Shown piece after piece: positions 33,513 through 42,260 of a DNA stretch of 64,000 bases. Both the position numbers and the translations under genes were made by a program. This DNA is from Dyadobacter jiangsuensis (lineage in GTDB: Bacteria; Bacteroidota; Bacteroidia; Cytophagales; Spirosomataceae), in NCBI RefSeq assembly GCF_003014695.1, contig NZ_PYAS01000011.1:243164-307163 (forward strand), given 5' to 3'. Numbering within the stretch: the first letter of the stretch is position 1; every line of letters begins with the position of its first letter. The notes beneath the pieces are model-generated. The model ran no database searches. It was not told the origin of the DNA and worked only from the letters and a program-made list of their open reading frames with translations.

Positions 33513-34630
33513 AGGATAAACTCATCGAAGTTGCCTGGATGGATAATTTTGAACTCGCTGCCGGGATAGGCATTGCTGAATGTTCTGGATAGAAAGGCCT
33601 TGGCTTTGGAGCTCCATTTAAACTCGTAAGCATGCAGTTGACCGTCGATATCTTCCAGATAGTCAATCTCATTCTGTTCCTTGGTGCGCCAGTAATATTG
33701 GTTAGCCCAGATGCCATTGTAATTGACAAACTTCATGCGTTCTGAGATAATGAAGTTCTCCCATAGTGCGCCTATGTCGGTACGTAGTTCGGGCTGGCTG
33801 AAATTGGCTATTAATGCGTTTCGGATCCCATTGTCGTAAAAATATATTTTTCGACTGCTTTTCAACTCATTTCGCAGGTTTCGGCTGAATGAACTCAGGC
33901 GGAAGATGATAAAAACCTGTTCGAGCAGGTTAATGTATTTTTCAACTGTCTTGTTGTCCAGGCCGCATATGGTCCCCAATTCGTTGTACGAAACCTGTGA
34001 ACCTACCTGAAATGCCAGGGCCTGTAACAGACGGAGCAATTTTTCAGGCTTTTGAATATTTTCCCAAGTCAGGATATCCTTGTAGAGATAGCTGTCCGAG
34101 AGTTGTTTCAGAATCTCCTTTTCCTCGCCTGGGTTATTGACGATATCTGGATAGTAGCCGTAAAGCAGTCGTTGAGGTAAGAACCTCCGCTCTTCGATCA
34201 GTCCATGGTGATTGACCATTTCACCAAACGAAAGAGGGAACATCTGGTACTCCCATTTTCGGCCGGTAAGCGGTTCGTTGATTTTATTAGCGAGTTCGAA
34301 AGAAGAACTTCCGGTAGCCACCAATTGAATGCCGGGGATATTATCGGTGATGAGCTTTAATTTTACGCCAATGTCGGAAATGCGTTGGGCTTCGTCGATG
34401 ACGATGTTTTTTTTGCCTGCGAAAAGGGTTTTCAGTCGGGTCGAGGTTGCATTGTCGAACAAAGCACGCACGTCGGCTTCGTCACCGTTTAGCCAAAGTG
34501 TGTCATCGGAGTTGCCGAAAAGGCTTTGTAATAATGTAGTTTTCCCGACCTGTCTGGCTCCTGTTAGTATGATCGCTTTGCCGTCATACAATTTTTTTTC
34601 AAGTACAGTTTGAAGATTTCGTCTGACCAT
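33509..34630 (-). CDS. AAA_14/DUF4143 ATP-binding protein
   Basis: ATG 34630 (MVRRNLQTVLEKKLYDGKA) is preferred; a TTG-initiated extension from 34759 would translate through the 28-bp inverted repeat. The 373-residue protein has Walker A GARQVGKTTLL, Walker B KNIVIDEAQRI, a TGSSSFELANK sensor and the C-terminal DUF4143 region with a PD-(D/E)XK-like NEIDYLEDIDGQLHAYEFKW (E-x-K). These predicted ATPases are common, often multi-copy genes of unknown role, discussed in connection with DNA mobility or toxin-antitoxin-like behaviour. A long perfect inverted repeat lies directly upstream, and its stop overlaps that of the DUF5686 gene. Confidence 0.85.
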   Translation of the reverse strand: MVRRNLQTVLEKKLYDGKAIILTGARQVGKTTLLQSLFGNSDDTLWLNGDEADVRALFDNATSTRLKTLFAGKKNIVIDEAQRISDIGVKLKLITDNIPGIQLVATGSSSFELANKINEPLTGRKWEYQMFPLSFGEMVNHHGLIEERRFLPQRLLYGYYPDIVNNPGEEKEILKQLSDSYLYKDILTWENIQKPEKLLRLLQALAFQVGSQVSYNELGTICGLDNKTVEKYINLLEQVFIIFRLSSFSRNLRNELKSSRKIYFYDNGIRNALIANFSQPELRTDIGALWENFIISERMKFVNYNGIWANQYYWRTKEQNEIDYLEDIDGQLHAYEFKWSSKAKAFLSRTFSNAYPGSEFKIIHPGNFDEFIL

Positions 34631-34656
34631 ACCAGCCGTTTGTTTTCTTGAAATTA

Positions 34657-34720
34657 CAACTTTTTGGGAATGTATTCCTAAAAAGTCGATGTTTTTTAGG
34701 AATACATTCCCAAAAAGTTG
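34657..34720. repeat. 28-bp perfect inverted repeat upstream of the DUF4143 ATPase
   Basis: The left arm (34657-34684) and right arm (34693-34720) are exact reverse complements over 28 bases, separated by the eight bases GTCGATGT. The core is CTTTTTGGGAATGTATTCC and its complement. It begins 27 bp upstream of the ATPase start codon on the minus strand, so it would fall in the leader or promoter as a strong hairpin or a dimer-binding operator. Confidence 0.9.
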
Positions 34721-34754
34721 GGTTTTGACATTTGCTAACTGACTTCGCCAATTT

Positions 34755-34796
34755 TCCAACCACTGGTTGGAGTTTTGTACTTGACTGATAATCAGT
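34755..34796. promoter_or_regulatory. Two short perfect palindromes in a divergent promoter region
   Basis: TCCAACCA-C-TGGTTGGA (34755-34771) and ACTGAT-A-ATCAGT (34784-34796) are perfect odd-length palindromes 12 bp apart, located between the DUF4143 ATPase and the NAD(P)-binding protein genes. They have the form of dimeric repressor operators. The assignment is by shape only. Confidence 0.4.
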
Positions 34797-34859
34797 GTTT
34801 AGTAGGATTTTCTTGAAAAGATTGCATTTCGCTTATATCTTTACCCCCATTAAAATCTC

Positions 34860-34958
34860 CTGATAAAATACCACTTCACAACAGAATCGAGCCCTGCTCT
34901 TCTGTAATCTCCCCGGGATCTTCGCCCGGGACAATTTGCTACATCCAAATTTTATCAG
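34860..34958. repeat. 99-bp MITE-like element with 10-bp terminal inverted repeats
   Basis: CTGATAAAAT (34860-34869) and ATTTTATCAG (34949-34958) are perfect terminal inverted repeats. Inside lie ACAGAA paired with TTCTGT, and CCCGGG paired with CCCGGG across a short loop (34912-34930). It ends six bases before the start codon at 34965. No target-site duplication is evident and no transposase is coded. Confidence 0.6.
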
Positions 34959-34964
34959 AAAGAA

Positions 34965-35597
34965 ATGGAAATAATACAAAAAATCGCTGTGATTGGCGGC
35001 GGAGGTCGTACGGGCCAATATCTTGTCAATCAACTCATTGAAAAAGGTTATTCGCTGAGATTGTTGCTCAGGCATCCCGAACAGTTTACAATTCAGAGCG
35101 ATTTGATCGAGATCGTGCATGGCGACGTGCTCAATCCCGAAGCTGTCCATGCATTGCTGGAAGGATGCGATGCCGTCTTGAATACGGCGGGGCAGCGGCA
35201 GGACGAACCGCTGGTGGCGAGTCAGGCGAGTGCCAACATCCTGCAAGCAATGGGCGGGCGTCCGCTGCGGTACATCGTGCTGGCTGGTTTGAATGTAGAT
35301 GCGCCAACCGACCGCAAGAGTGAGGAAACCTTAAAAGCGACCGAGTGGATGCGCACCACGTTCCCCGCCATTCACAATGATCGTCAGAAATCCTATTCAA
35401 TACTCGCGGAAAGCAATGCGGAGTGGACGATGGTGCGGGTACCTTATATTGAATTCAATGGGAATCGTGCCGAGGTGAAGGTGAATGCAAGCGACTCGCC
35501 GGGCGCCAAGATCGATGCGGTGGATATTGCCGGTTTTATGATCGATCAGCTTACGGATGATACCTGGCTGCGGAAAGCGCCGTTTATATCCAACTAA
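34965..35597 (+). CDS. NAD(P)-binding atypical SDR/NmrA-like protein
   Basis: The 210-residue protein starts with IAVIGGGGRTGQYLVNQLIEKG, the Rossmann motif GxGGxxG of atypical short-chain dehydrogenases, and shows VHGDVLNPEAV and ALLEGCDAVLNTAGQ, typical of NmrA/BVR-B-like NAD(P)-binding proteins. No canonical YxxxK site is obvious, so it may be a redox sensor or a reductase for an unknown compound. The ATG at 34965 lies six bases from the end of the MITE-like element, which would form its leader. It converges with the FAD/Fe-S dehydrogenase gene across a strong terminator. Confidence 0.82.
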   Translation: MEIIQKIAVIGGGGRTGQYLVNQLIEKGYSLRLLLRHPEQFTIQSDLIEIVHGDVLNPEAVHALLEGCDAVLNTAGQRQDEPLVASQASANILQAMGGRPLRYIVLAGLNVDAPTDRKSEETLKATEWMRTTFPAIHNDRQKSYSILAESNAEWTMVRVPYIEFNGNRAEVKVNASDSPGAKIDAVDIAGFMIDQLTDDTWLRKAPFISN

Positions 35598-35601
35598 AAG
35601 T

Positions 35602-35635
35602 AATGGCCGGCAAATTTTGTTTGCCGGCCATTTTC
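35602..35635. terminator. Bidirectional terminator between convergent genes
   Basis: AATGGCCGGCAAA (35602-35614) pairs perfectly with TTTGCCGGCCATT (35620-35632) across a five-base loop and is followed by T residues. It serves both the NAD(P)-binding protein gene and the FAD/Fe-S dehydrogenase gene. Confidence 0.88.
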
Positions 35636-35654
35636 TAAATGTATTTCAATGCTT

Positions 35655-38630
35655 TTAAACCAATGCATTCCAAAGGATTTCCGCGGGGTGGAGTGCCTTG
35701 CGGCCTGTTCCGTCGTGGATTTGGTGACGGCAGCTGGTGCCGGGCGCTGCGATGATCACTTCCTCAGGCTGCTGGCGCACGGTCGGGAAGAGTACGAGTT
35801 CGCCTATTTGCATGGAAATGTCGAAATGCTCTTTTTCATACCCAAATGAACCGGCCATACCACAGCATCCTGATGGAATGAGTTGGACGGTGTAGTTTTC
35901 GGGTAGGGATAGCATTTTTTTCGTTGGTATTACACTCGAAATGGCCTTTTGCTGGCAGTGTCCATGCAGCTTGATGAGCCGTTTTTCTTTGGTAAACTGG
36001 TTTTTAGAAATGTTTTTCAGCTCGATTTCGCGTGCAATGAACTCGTCGAATTGCAACGCATTCTGCGCAACCTTTTTGGTGTCTTCCACCAGTTCGTCGC
36101 TCACCAGGTCGGGGTATTCGTCGCGAAACGTGAGGATCGCCGACGGTTCGATGCCTACCAGTGGCGTGTCATGCGAGATAATGTCTTTCAGCAGGCGGAT
36201 ATTCTCCTCGGCGATTTTCTTAGCGTCTCTCAGCAGGCCTTTGGATAGCTGCGGTCGTCCGGAAGGTCCATGATTGGGGATGATTACCTCATAACCCAGC
36301 TTTTCCAGGGCCAGAATAGCCGTTTTGCCAATTTCTACATCATTGTAATTGGTGAACTCATCGCAGAACAGGTACACCTTCCGCTCTGATTTGGGAGCAC
36401 TTTTCTTCCGTTGATCATACCATTTTTTCAATGTGGTGCTGTGCAGCAATGGCATGGTACGTTCGGGGTGGAAACCTACCACTGTGTTCGCGATCTTACG
36501 AAGCGGCGCATTTTTGAAAATCAGGTTGTATGCCCACGGAATGTAGCTGGCGAGGCCGGTCATTTTGGAGAAGTTACCAATGAGCCATGAGCGCACGGGG
36601 ATACCGTTGGCGTCATGATATTGCTGTAAAAACTCCATTTTCAGTTTCGCAACGTCCACATTGGAAGGGCATTCGCCTTTGCAGCCCTTGCAGGCGAGGC
36701 AGAGGTCGTACACTTCCTTAATCTCCTTGTTGTCGAACCGGTTTTCTTTGGGCGAGCGCGTGAGCATCTCGCGCAGGATGTTCGCACGGGCGCGGGTGGT
36801 ATCCTTTTCGTTGCGCGTTGCCATGAAGCTGGGGCACATGGTACCGCCGCTCAAATGCGTTTTCCGGCAGTCGCCTGAGCCGTTGCATTGCTCGGCGTGT
36901 TGCAGGATATCCTGGTCGTAGAAACGGAAATTCGTTTTGAATGCGGGCGTTTTCTGGTCGGCTTCGTAGCGCAGGAACGTGTCCATCGGCGCGGTATCGA
37001 CGATCTTGCCCGGGTTGAAAATGTTATTCGGGTCCCAGACCTTCTTGATATCCTTGAAAAGCTGGTAGTTATGCTTGCCCACCATTTTAGGGATAAACTC
37101 CCCGCGGAGGCGGCCGTCGCCGTGCTCGCCTGAAAGTGAACCATCATATTTCTTTACCAGATCCGCAATCTCTTCGGCGATCATCCTGAACTGGCGGTGT
37201 CCTTCGCTGGTTTTGAGGTTGATAATCGGCCTCAAATGCAGCTCGCCCGAGCCTGCGTGCGCATAATGCACCGCGGACATCCCGTGCTTTTTCAGGATTT
37301 CATTGAATTCCCGGATATATTCCGGCTGATCGTAAACATCGATCGCCGTGTCTTCAATTACGGCAACCGCCTTTTCATCACCGGGGATATTGCCCAGCAA
37401 GCCCAGTCCGGCTTTCCGAAGCGTCCATATTTTTTTGGTATCGTCACCAAACAGCAACGGATAGTGGAAACCAATGCCTGCTGCTCTGAATTCTTTCTCC
37501 AAATCCGCAGCCAGCTGCTCTACTTCTTCTTTCGTTTCGCGGGAAAGGTCTACGACCAGGATCGCGGGAAACTTGCCGTCGGGTTTGTTCTTGACGAAGA
37601 ATGCATTTTTCCGCTGTTCCACATTGGTAGCGGCGCATTCCAGAACGTACTCATCAATAAGCTCCACAGCGTGCGGGCCATATTTGAGCGTCAGGATGGT
37701 TGCCCGCAGTGCTTCATCGATCGTGTCGCAATGCACGCACACGAGGCCCTGCGTTTTGGGCGGCAGCGGCACAAGGTTCACCTTTATTTCCGTGAGAAAA
37801 CACAGCGTACCTTCCGATCCGGCGATCAGGCTGCACATATTGAATGGCTTGTCGTCGCCGGTGCCGGTTGTGTAAGGCTCCATATTCAGGAGCATATCGA
37901 GCGCATAACCTGTGTTGCGGCGCTCTACCGAAGGTTTCGGGAAGTTCTTCCGGATCTCGGCCTGGTTTTCGGGCGAGTTCAGGATAGCATCCGTTTTGAG
38001 GTATATTTTGTCCAGAAGCGACGCGCTGCCGTTTTTTTGACGGGCGTCGGTCAGGAGCGACTGCAATTCGGTGCTGTTCACCTTTTTAAACTCGGCGTCG
38101 CTGCCGTCGGCGAGGATCGCCTTTACTTCCAGCAAATGCTCCCGCGTGCTTCCGTATACGATTGAGTTGGAGCCGCACGAGTTGTTACCGACCATCCCGC
38201 CGATCATCGCCCGGTTCGCGGTGGAAGTCTCCGGTCCGAAGTACAGTCCGTAGGGTTTCAGGGCCATATTCAGCTCGTCGCGCACGACGCCCGGCTGCAC
38301 GCGTACCCAGCGCTCCTCCGCATTGATTTCAAGAATCTTATTGAAATTTTTGGAAACGTCTACAATAATACCGTTACCTACCACCTGGCCCGCTAGCGAG
38401 GTGCCTGCGGTGCGGGGAACCAGCGAAACTTTCTTTTCCGCGGCATACGAGATGAGCGTTTTGAGGTCGCCGATCGATTTGGGGATCGCGACGGCAAGCG
38501 GCATTTCACGATAGGCAGACGCGTCGGTTGCATATAACGTCCGCATGGTATTGTCGTAGAAGAGGTCACCCTCGAGGCGTTGTGCAAGCAAACTCAGATC
38601 TGCATCTGATACTGGAGACAGGGATGTCAT
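35655..38630 (-). CDS. FAD-linked oxidase fused to Fe-S/CCG domains (YdiJ-like D-2-hydroxyacid dehydrogenase)
   Basis: From ATG 38630 the 991-residue protein has an N-terminal FAD_binding_4 domain (AIPKSIGDLKTLISYA; VPRTAGTSLAGQ), an FAD-oxidase C-terminal domain (about 290-540, HYAHAGSGELHLRP), a ferredoxin-like segment CLACKGCKGECPSNVD (Cx2Cx2Cx3CP) and a C-terminal cysteine-rich CCG region (GHCQQKA, CCGMAGSFG). This is the single-chain form of GlpC/LutA-type respiratory D-lactate, glycolate or D-2-hydroxyglutarate dehydrogenases. The substrate is not decided by sequence. It would pass electrons to the respiratory chain. The start at 38675 adds residues lacking family likeness. Confidence 0.9.
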   Translation of the reverse strand: MTSLSPVSDADLSLLAQRLEGDLFYDNTMRTLYATDASAYREMPLAVAIPKSIGDLKTLISYAAEKKVSLVPRTAGTSLAGQVVGNGIIVDVSKNFNKILEINAEERWVRVQPGVVRDELNMALKPYGLYFGPETSTANRAMIGGMVGNNSCGSNSIVYGSTREHLLEVKAILADGSDAEFKKVNSTELQSLLTDARQKNGSASLLDKIYLKTDAILNSPENQAEIRKNFPKPSVERRNTGYALDMLLNMEPYTTGTGDDKPFNMCSLIAGSEGTLCFLTEIKVNLVPLPPKTQGLVCVHCDTIDEALRATILTLKYGPHAVELIDEYVLECAATNVEQRKNAFFVKNKPDGKFPAILVVDLSRETKEEVEQLAADLEKEFRAAGIGFHYPLLFGDDTKKIWTLRKAGLGLLGNIPGDEKAVAVIEDTAIDVYDQPEYIREFNEILKKHGMSAVHYAHAGSGELHLRPIINLKTSEGHRQFRMIAEEIADLVKKYDGSLSGEHGDGRLRGEFIPKMVGKHNYQLFKDIKKVWDPNNIFNPGKIVDTAPMDTFLRYEADQKTPAFKTNFRFYDQDILQHAEQCNGSGDCRKTHLSGGTMCPSFMATRNEKDTTRARANILREMLTRSPKENRFDNKEIKEVYDLCLACKGCKGECPSNVDVAKLKMEFLQQYHDANGIPVRSWLIGNFSKMTGLASYIPWAYNLIFKNAPLRKIANTVVGFHPERTMPLLHSTTLKKWYDQRKKSAPKSERKVYLFCDEFTNYNDVEIGKTAILALEKLGYEVIIPNHGPSGRPQLSKGLLRDAKKIAEENIRLLKDIISHDTPLVGIEPSAILTFRDEYPDLVSDELVEDTKKVAQNALQFDEFIAREIELKNISKNQFTKEKRLIKLHGHCQQKAISSVIPTKKMLSLPENYTVQLIPSGCCGMAGSFGYEKEHFDISMQIGELVLFPTVRQQPEEVIIAAPGTSCRHQIHDGTGRKALHPAEILWNALV

Positions 38631-38900
38631 AAATGCAATTAACTGGAAAAATAACGGACTCAAAGTTACGCACAACCGCGAAGGAAGTCCAGCAAAATGT
38701 TGGGTAAAGTGCGAGGCGGCTACTGATCCTCACCTTGTGAATGCGCACAGTCAGCCACCAAGGCCATTCTTTAATGCCCGATTGAGGCAAAACAGGGGCT
38801 GCCATGAATTATTGATTGCCAGATTAGCAAGATGTCCGGTAGAATGACATCTTTGCTTGTTTTTTGAAAAGAAAGCGTTTGATTCCCTGAGTTTAAACTA

Positions 38901-41900
38901 ATGACGATTAACTGTTCTATCGCTTCACGGACATTCATTTTGCTCGGTTGCCTGGGTGCCTTGTTATCTTGTAGTGATGCTGAAAAAAATGAGAATGCCC
39001 TGTTCGAGCAAATGGATGCCTCCGAAACGGGGGTTGATTTCGTCAATAAAGTCGAAGACAAGGAGGACATCAACATATTCAACTACCGCAATTTTTACAA
39101 CGGCGGGGGCGTGTCCATCGGCGATATCAACAATGATGGAATGCCGGATATCTATTTCACCGCCAACATGGGTGAAAACAAACTTTACCTGAACAAAGGC
39201 AACTGGAAATTCGAAGATATTACTGACAAAGCAGGCGTAGCCGAGCCTGATAAATGGAGTACGGGTGTGGTTATGGTGGATGTGAATGGGGATAATCTGC
39301 TCGACATTTATGTGTGCAATGCGGGCTATCAGAAGTTTGTCAATAAACAGGGCAATTCCCTGTATATCAACAACGGTGACCTGACTTTTACCGAATCAGC
39401 CAAAAAATACGGCCTGGACGAGACGGGCTACACTACCCAGGCCGCATTTTTCGATTATGACCTGGACGGCGATCTCGACGCCTACATTTTGAACAACAGT
39501 TTCATTCCTGTTAATACCCTCAACTATGCCAATGACCGCAATCTGAGGGCGAAGGACTGGCCGGTGAAGGATTTTCTGAAGGGCGGCGGGGCAAAGCTGC
39601 TGCGCAACGATGCCGGAAAATTCGTTGATGTGAGCGAAGAGGCTGGTATTTACGGCAGCCTGATCGGCTTCGGGCTTGGCGTGACGGTGGGGGACATCAA
39701 TGGTGACCTCTATCCCGACCTGTATGTGTGCAATGATTTTTATGAGAGAGATTACCTCTATATCAACCAAAAGGACGGCACTTTCTCGGAAGAGCTTGAA
39801 AAGCGCGTGAAACACACTAGTCTGGCGTCAATGGGCGCGGACATGGCCGACATCAACAACGACGGATTCCCGGAAGTATTCGTGACCGACATGCTTCCCC
39901 GTGACGAGTACCGCTACAAGACCACGACTTCCTTTGAAAACCATTACCTGTTCAACCTGAAAAAGGAAAAAGGCTTTTACAACCAGTACATGCAAAACAG
40001 CCTGCAATTGAACAATCAGGACGGTACATTCAGCGAGATCGCCAATTACTCGGGTGTTGCGGCCAGTGATTGGAGCTGGGGCGCATTGCTGTTCGATGCG
40101 GACAACGACTCGAAAACCGATATATATGTTTGCAATGGCATTTATCACGATATTTTGAACCAGGATTTTATCGATTTTTTTGCGAACGAGGTGACGCAAA
40201 GAATGGTGATGTCGGGCGAAAAGGAGAATATGCAAAATATCATCGATCACATGCCTTCGACGCCTATTGCCAATAACTTTTTCCATAATGAAGGAAACCT
40301 GCAATTCAGCGAAAGAGCGAAGGAGTTCGGATTTGGAAAGGCCTCGTTTTCAAATGGAGCAGCTTATGCCGACCTGGATAACGATGGCGACCTCGACCTG
40401 GTTGTGAACAATGTCAATGAGCCGTGCTTTGTTTACAAGAACAAATCGGAGGCTGTAAAGGACAAAAATCACTATATCAAACTGGACCTGAAAGGCGGTG
40501 GCATGAATACGCACGCGGTCGGTTCCAAGGTGGAGATTTATGCGGATGGACAGATTTTCAGCAAGCAGGTGAACCCTTCACGCGGGTACCAGTCGAGCAC
40601 CGAATATCCCGTTACCATTGGTTTAGGGAAAATTGGAAAGATCGATTCTGTGCGGGTGATCTGGCCCACGCGTAAGGTGACCAGCATACGGGACATAAAA
40701 ACAGATACGCTGCTAACGCTTAAAATCGATGATGCCGCGGGTAGTTATAGTATGCCCTCCGATAAACAGGTACGCATGCTCACCGGCGTTCCGGCTAACG
40801 GCTTCGATGCGCATCGGGAAAACAAATACGAAGATTTTTACAACGAGCGAAATATACCCGCAATGCTTTCGCGGGAAGGGCCGAAAGCCGCCATCGGGGA
40901 TGTCAACGGGGATGGCCGGGACGATATTTATATTGGTGGCGCGAAAGGGCAGGGCGGACAACTGTATTTGCAAAAAGGAGGGCAGTTTGTTAAATCGCCG
41001 CAGATGGCTTTCAGCGATCAGGCGGGCTTTGAGGATACGGCTGCTTTGTTTTTCGATGCCGATGGCGATGGCGACAAGGATCTGGTGGTGGGTAGCGGCG
41101 GAAATGAAAGCCTGGTCAAAAGCCCCGATTTGCCGACGCGTTTATACCTAAACGACGGGAAGGGAGCTTTCACCCTGCATAGCAATGCCTTCCCTCCGAA
41201 TGCGATGAACACCGCCGTTGTCGTGGCCGATGACTATGATCGCGATGGTGATCTTGATCTTTTCGTAGGCAGCAGGAGTGTTCCGCGGGAATACGGGTCT
41301 TCACCCACGAGCTACCTGTACGAGAATGACGGGAAGGGCATTTTTAAAGACGTGACGAAAACAATAGCACCCACTTTGAGCAAGGCGGGAATGGTGCGGG
41401 ATGCCACCTGGACGGATATTGACGGCGATGGTAACAAGGAACTGCTTATGGTCGGCGACTGGATGGCACCGCTGGCGTTCAGGTTGTCGGGTGGGAAATT
41501 CAATGAGGTTCCAACAGGCCTCGAAGACTTGACGGGCTTCTGGGGGGCGTTGAAGGCCGAGGACCTCGATGGCGACGGCGACCAGGATATCGTTCTCGGG
41601 AATATTGGTGAGAATTTTACACTAAAAGCCGCAGCGAATGCTCCTTTGAAGATCTGGATTAATGATTTTAATAAGAACGGGACGATCGAAAAGGTCATTT
41701 CAAAAACGGTGGATTCCAAAGACCTGCCTGTGCTGTTGAAGCGTGAAATGACGACCCAGTTCCCATTTCTGAAAAAGAAGAGTATCAAGCATTCGGAATA
41801 TGCCGTGCTGACTATTCAGGATCTGTTCCCGGAAGACTTGCTGAAATCGGCGGTGGAAAAGACTGTCAATCATGTGCAATCCGGCATTGCAGTCAATGAT

Positions 41901-42239
41901 GGCAAAGGGCATTTCAAAATGGTACCACTGCCTTACACGGTACAGTTTTCCTGCCTGAATGCGATCCAGAGCCAGGATGTTAACCACGACGGCAAGCCGG
42001 ATATTATCGTAGCCGGGAATTTCAGTCATTTCATTCCGCAGCTTGGCAGCCTGGATGCTTGCCGGGGCAATGTCCTGATCAACAAGGGTAATATGCAGTT
42101 CGATGTGCTGGGTGCCAACCAAAGTGGTTTCGAATTGGATGGAGAGGTGAAGCAGATCAGCCCGATTAATATTCAAGGCGGGCATTACCTGGTAAACCTG
42201 GTTAATAATGCGCCGCCCGTTCTTTTTAAAATTAACTAG
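38901..42239 (+). CDS. FG-GAP/VCBS repeat lipoprotein with ASPIC/UnbV domain
   Basis: The 1112-residue protein has a lipoprotein signal (TFILLGCLGALLSCSDAEK; lipobox LLSC). Two beta-propeller-like halves are built of Ca-binding FG-GAP/VCBS repeats such as DINNDGMPDIYF, DYDLDGDLDAYI, DLDNDGDLDLVV and DYDRDGDLDLFV. Between them (about 530-610) lies an ASPIC/UnbV domain (HAVGSKVEIYADG, RGYQSSTEYPVTIGLG). Such CRTAC1-like proteins are abundant at the surface of Cytophagales and probably bind carbohydrate or protein ligands. No SusC/SusD pair is next to it. It reads divergently from the FAD/Fe-S dehydrogenase gene and converges with the SDR gene. Confidence 0.92.
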   Translation: MTINCSIASRTFILLGCLGALLSCSDAEKNENALFEQMDASETGVDFVNKVEDKEDINIFNYRNFYNGGGVSIGDINNDGMPDIYFTANMGENKLYLNKGNWKFEDITDKAGVAEPDKWSTGVVMVDVNGDNLLDIYVCNAGYQKFVNKQGNSLYINNGDLTFTESAKKYGLDETGYTTQAAFFDYDLDGDLDAYILNNSFIPVNTLNYANDRNLRAKDWPVKDFLKGGGAKLLRNDAGKFVDVSEEAGIYGSLIGFGLGVTVGDINGDLYPDLYVCNDFYERDYLYINQKDGTFSEELEKRVKHTSLASMGADMADINNDGFPEVFVTDMLPRDEYRYKTTTSFENHYLFNLKKEKGFYNQYMQNSLQLNNQDGTFSEIANYSGVAASDWSWGALLFDADNDSKTDIYVCNGIYHDILNQDFIDFFANEVTQRMVMSGEKENMQNIIDHMPSTPIANNFFHNEGNLQFSERAKEFGFGKASFSNGAAYADLDNDGDLDLVVNNVNEPCFVYKNKSEAVKDKNHYIKLDLKGGGMNTHAVGSKVEIYADGQIFSKQVNPSRGYQSSTEYPVTIGLGKIGKIDSVRVIWPTRKVTSIRDIKTDTLLTLKIDDAAGSYSMPSDKQVRMLTGVPANGFDAHRENKYEDFYNERNIPAMLSREGPKAAIGDVNGDGRDDIYIGGAKGQGGQLYLQKGGQFVKSPQMAFSDQAGFEDTAALFFDADGDGDKDLVVGSGGNESLVKSPDLPTRLYLNDGKGAFTLHSNAFPPNAMNTAVVVADDYDRDGDLDLFVGSRSVPREYGSSPTSYLYENDGKGIFKDVTKTIAPTLSKAGMVRDATWTDIDGDGNKELLMVGDWMAPLAFRLSGGKFNEVPTGLEDLTGFWGALKAEDLDGDGDQDIVLGNIGENFTLKAAANAPLKIWINDFNKNGTIEKVISKTVDSKDLPVLLKREMTTQFPFLKKKSIKHSEYAVLTIQDLFPEDLLKSAVEKTVNHVQSGIAVNDGKGHFKMVPLPYTVQFSCLNAIQSQDVNHDGKPDIIVAGNFSHFIPQLGSLDACRGNVLINKGNMQFDVLGANQSGFELDGEVKQISPINIQGGHYLVNLVNNAPPVLFKIN

Positions 42240-42260
42240 GAAGAAAACATCGCCTTCCGA

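Noticed and set aside
34860..34958. Functional insertion sequence
   Set aside because: It is too short to code a transposase, with no clear target-site duplication. It is kept only as a MITE-like element.
37197..38165. 322-codon open frame on the plus strand
   Set aside because: It is antisense to the FAD/Fe-S dehydrogenase gene, whose FAD-binding motifs are intact.
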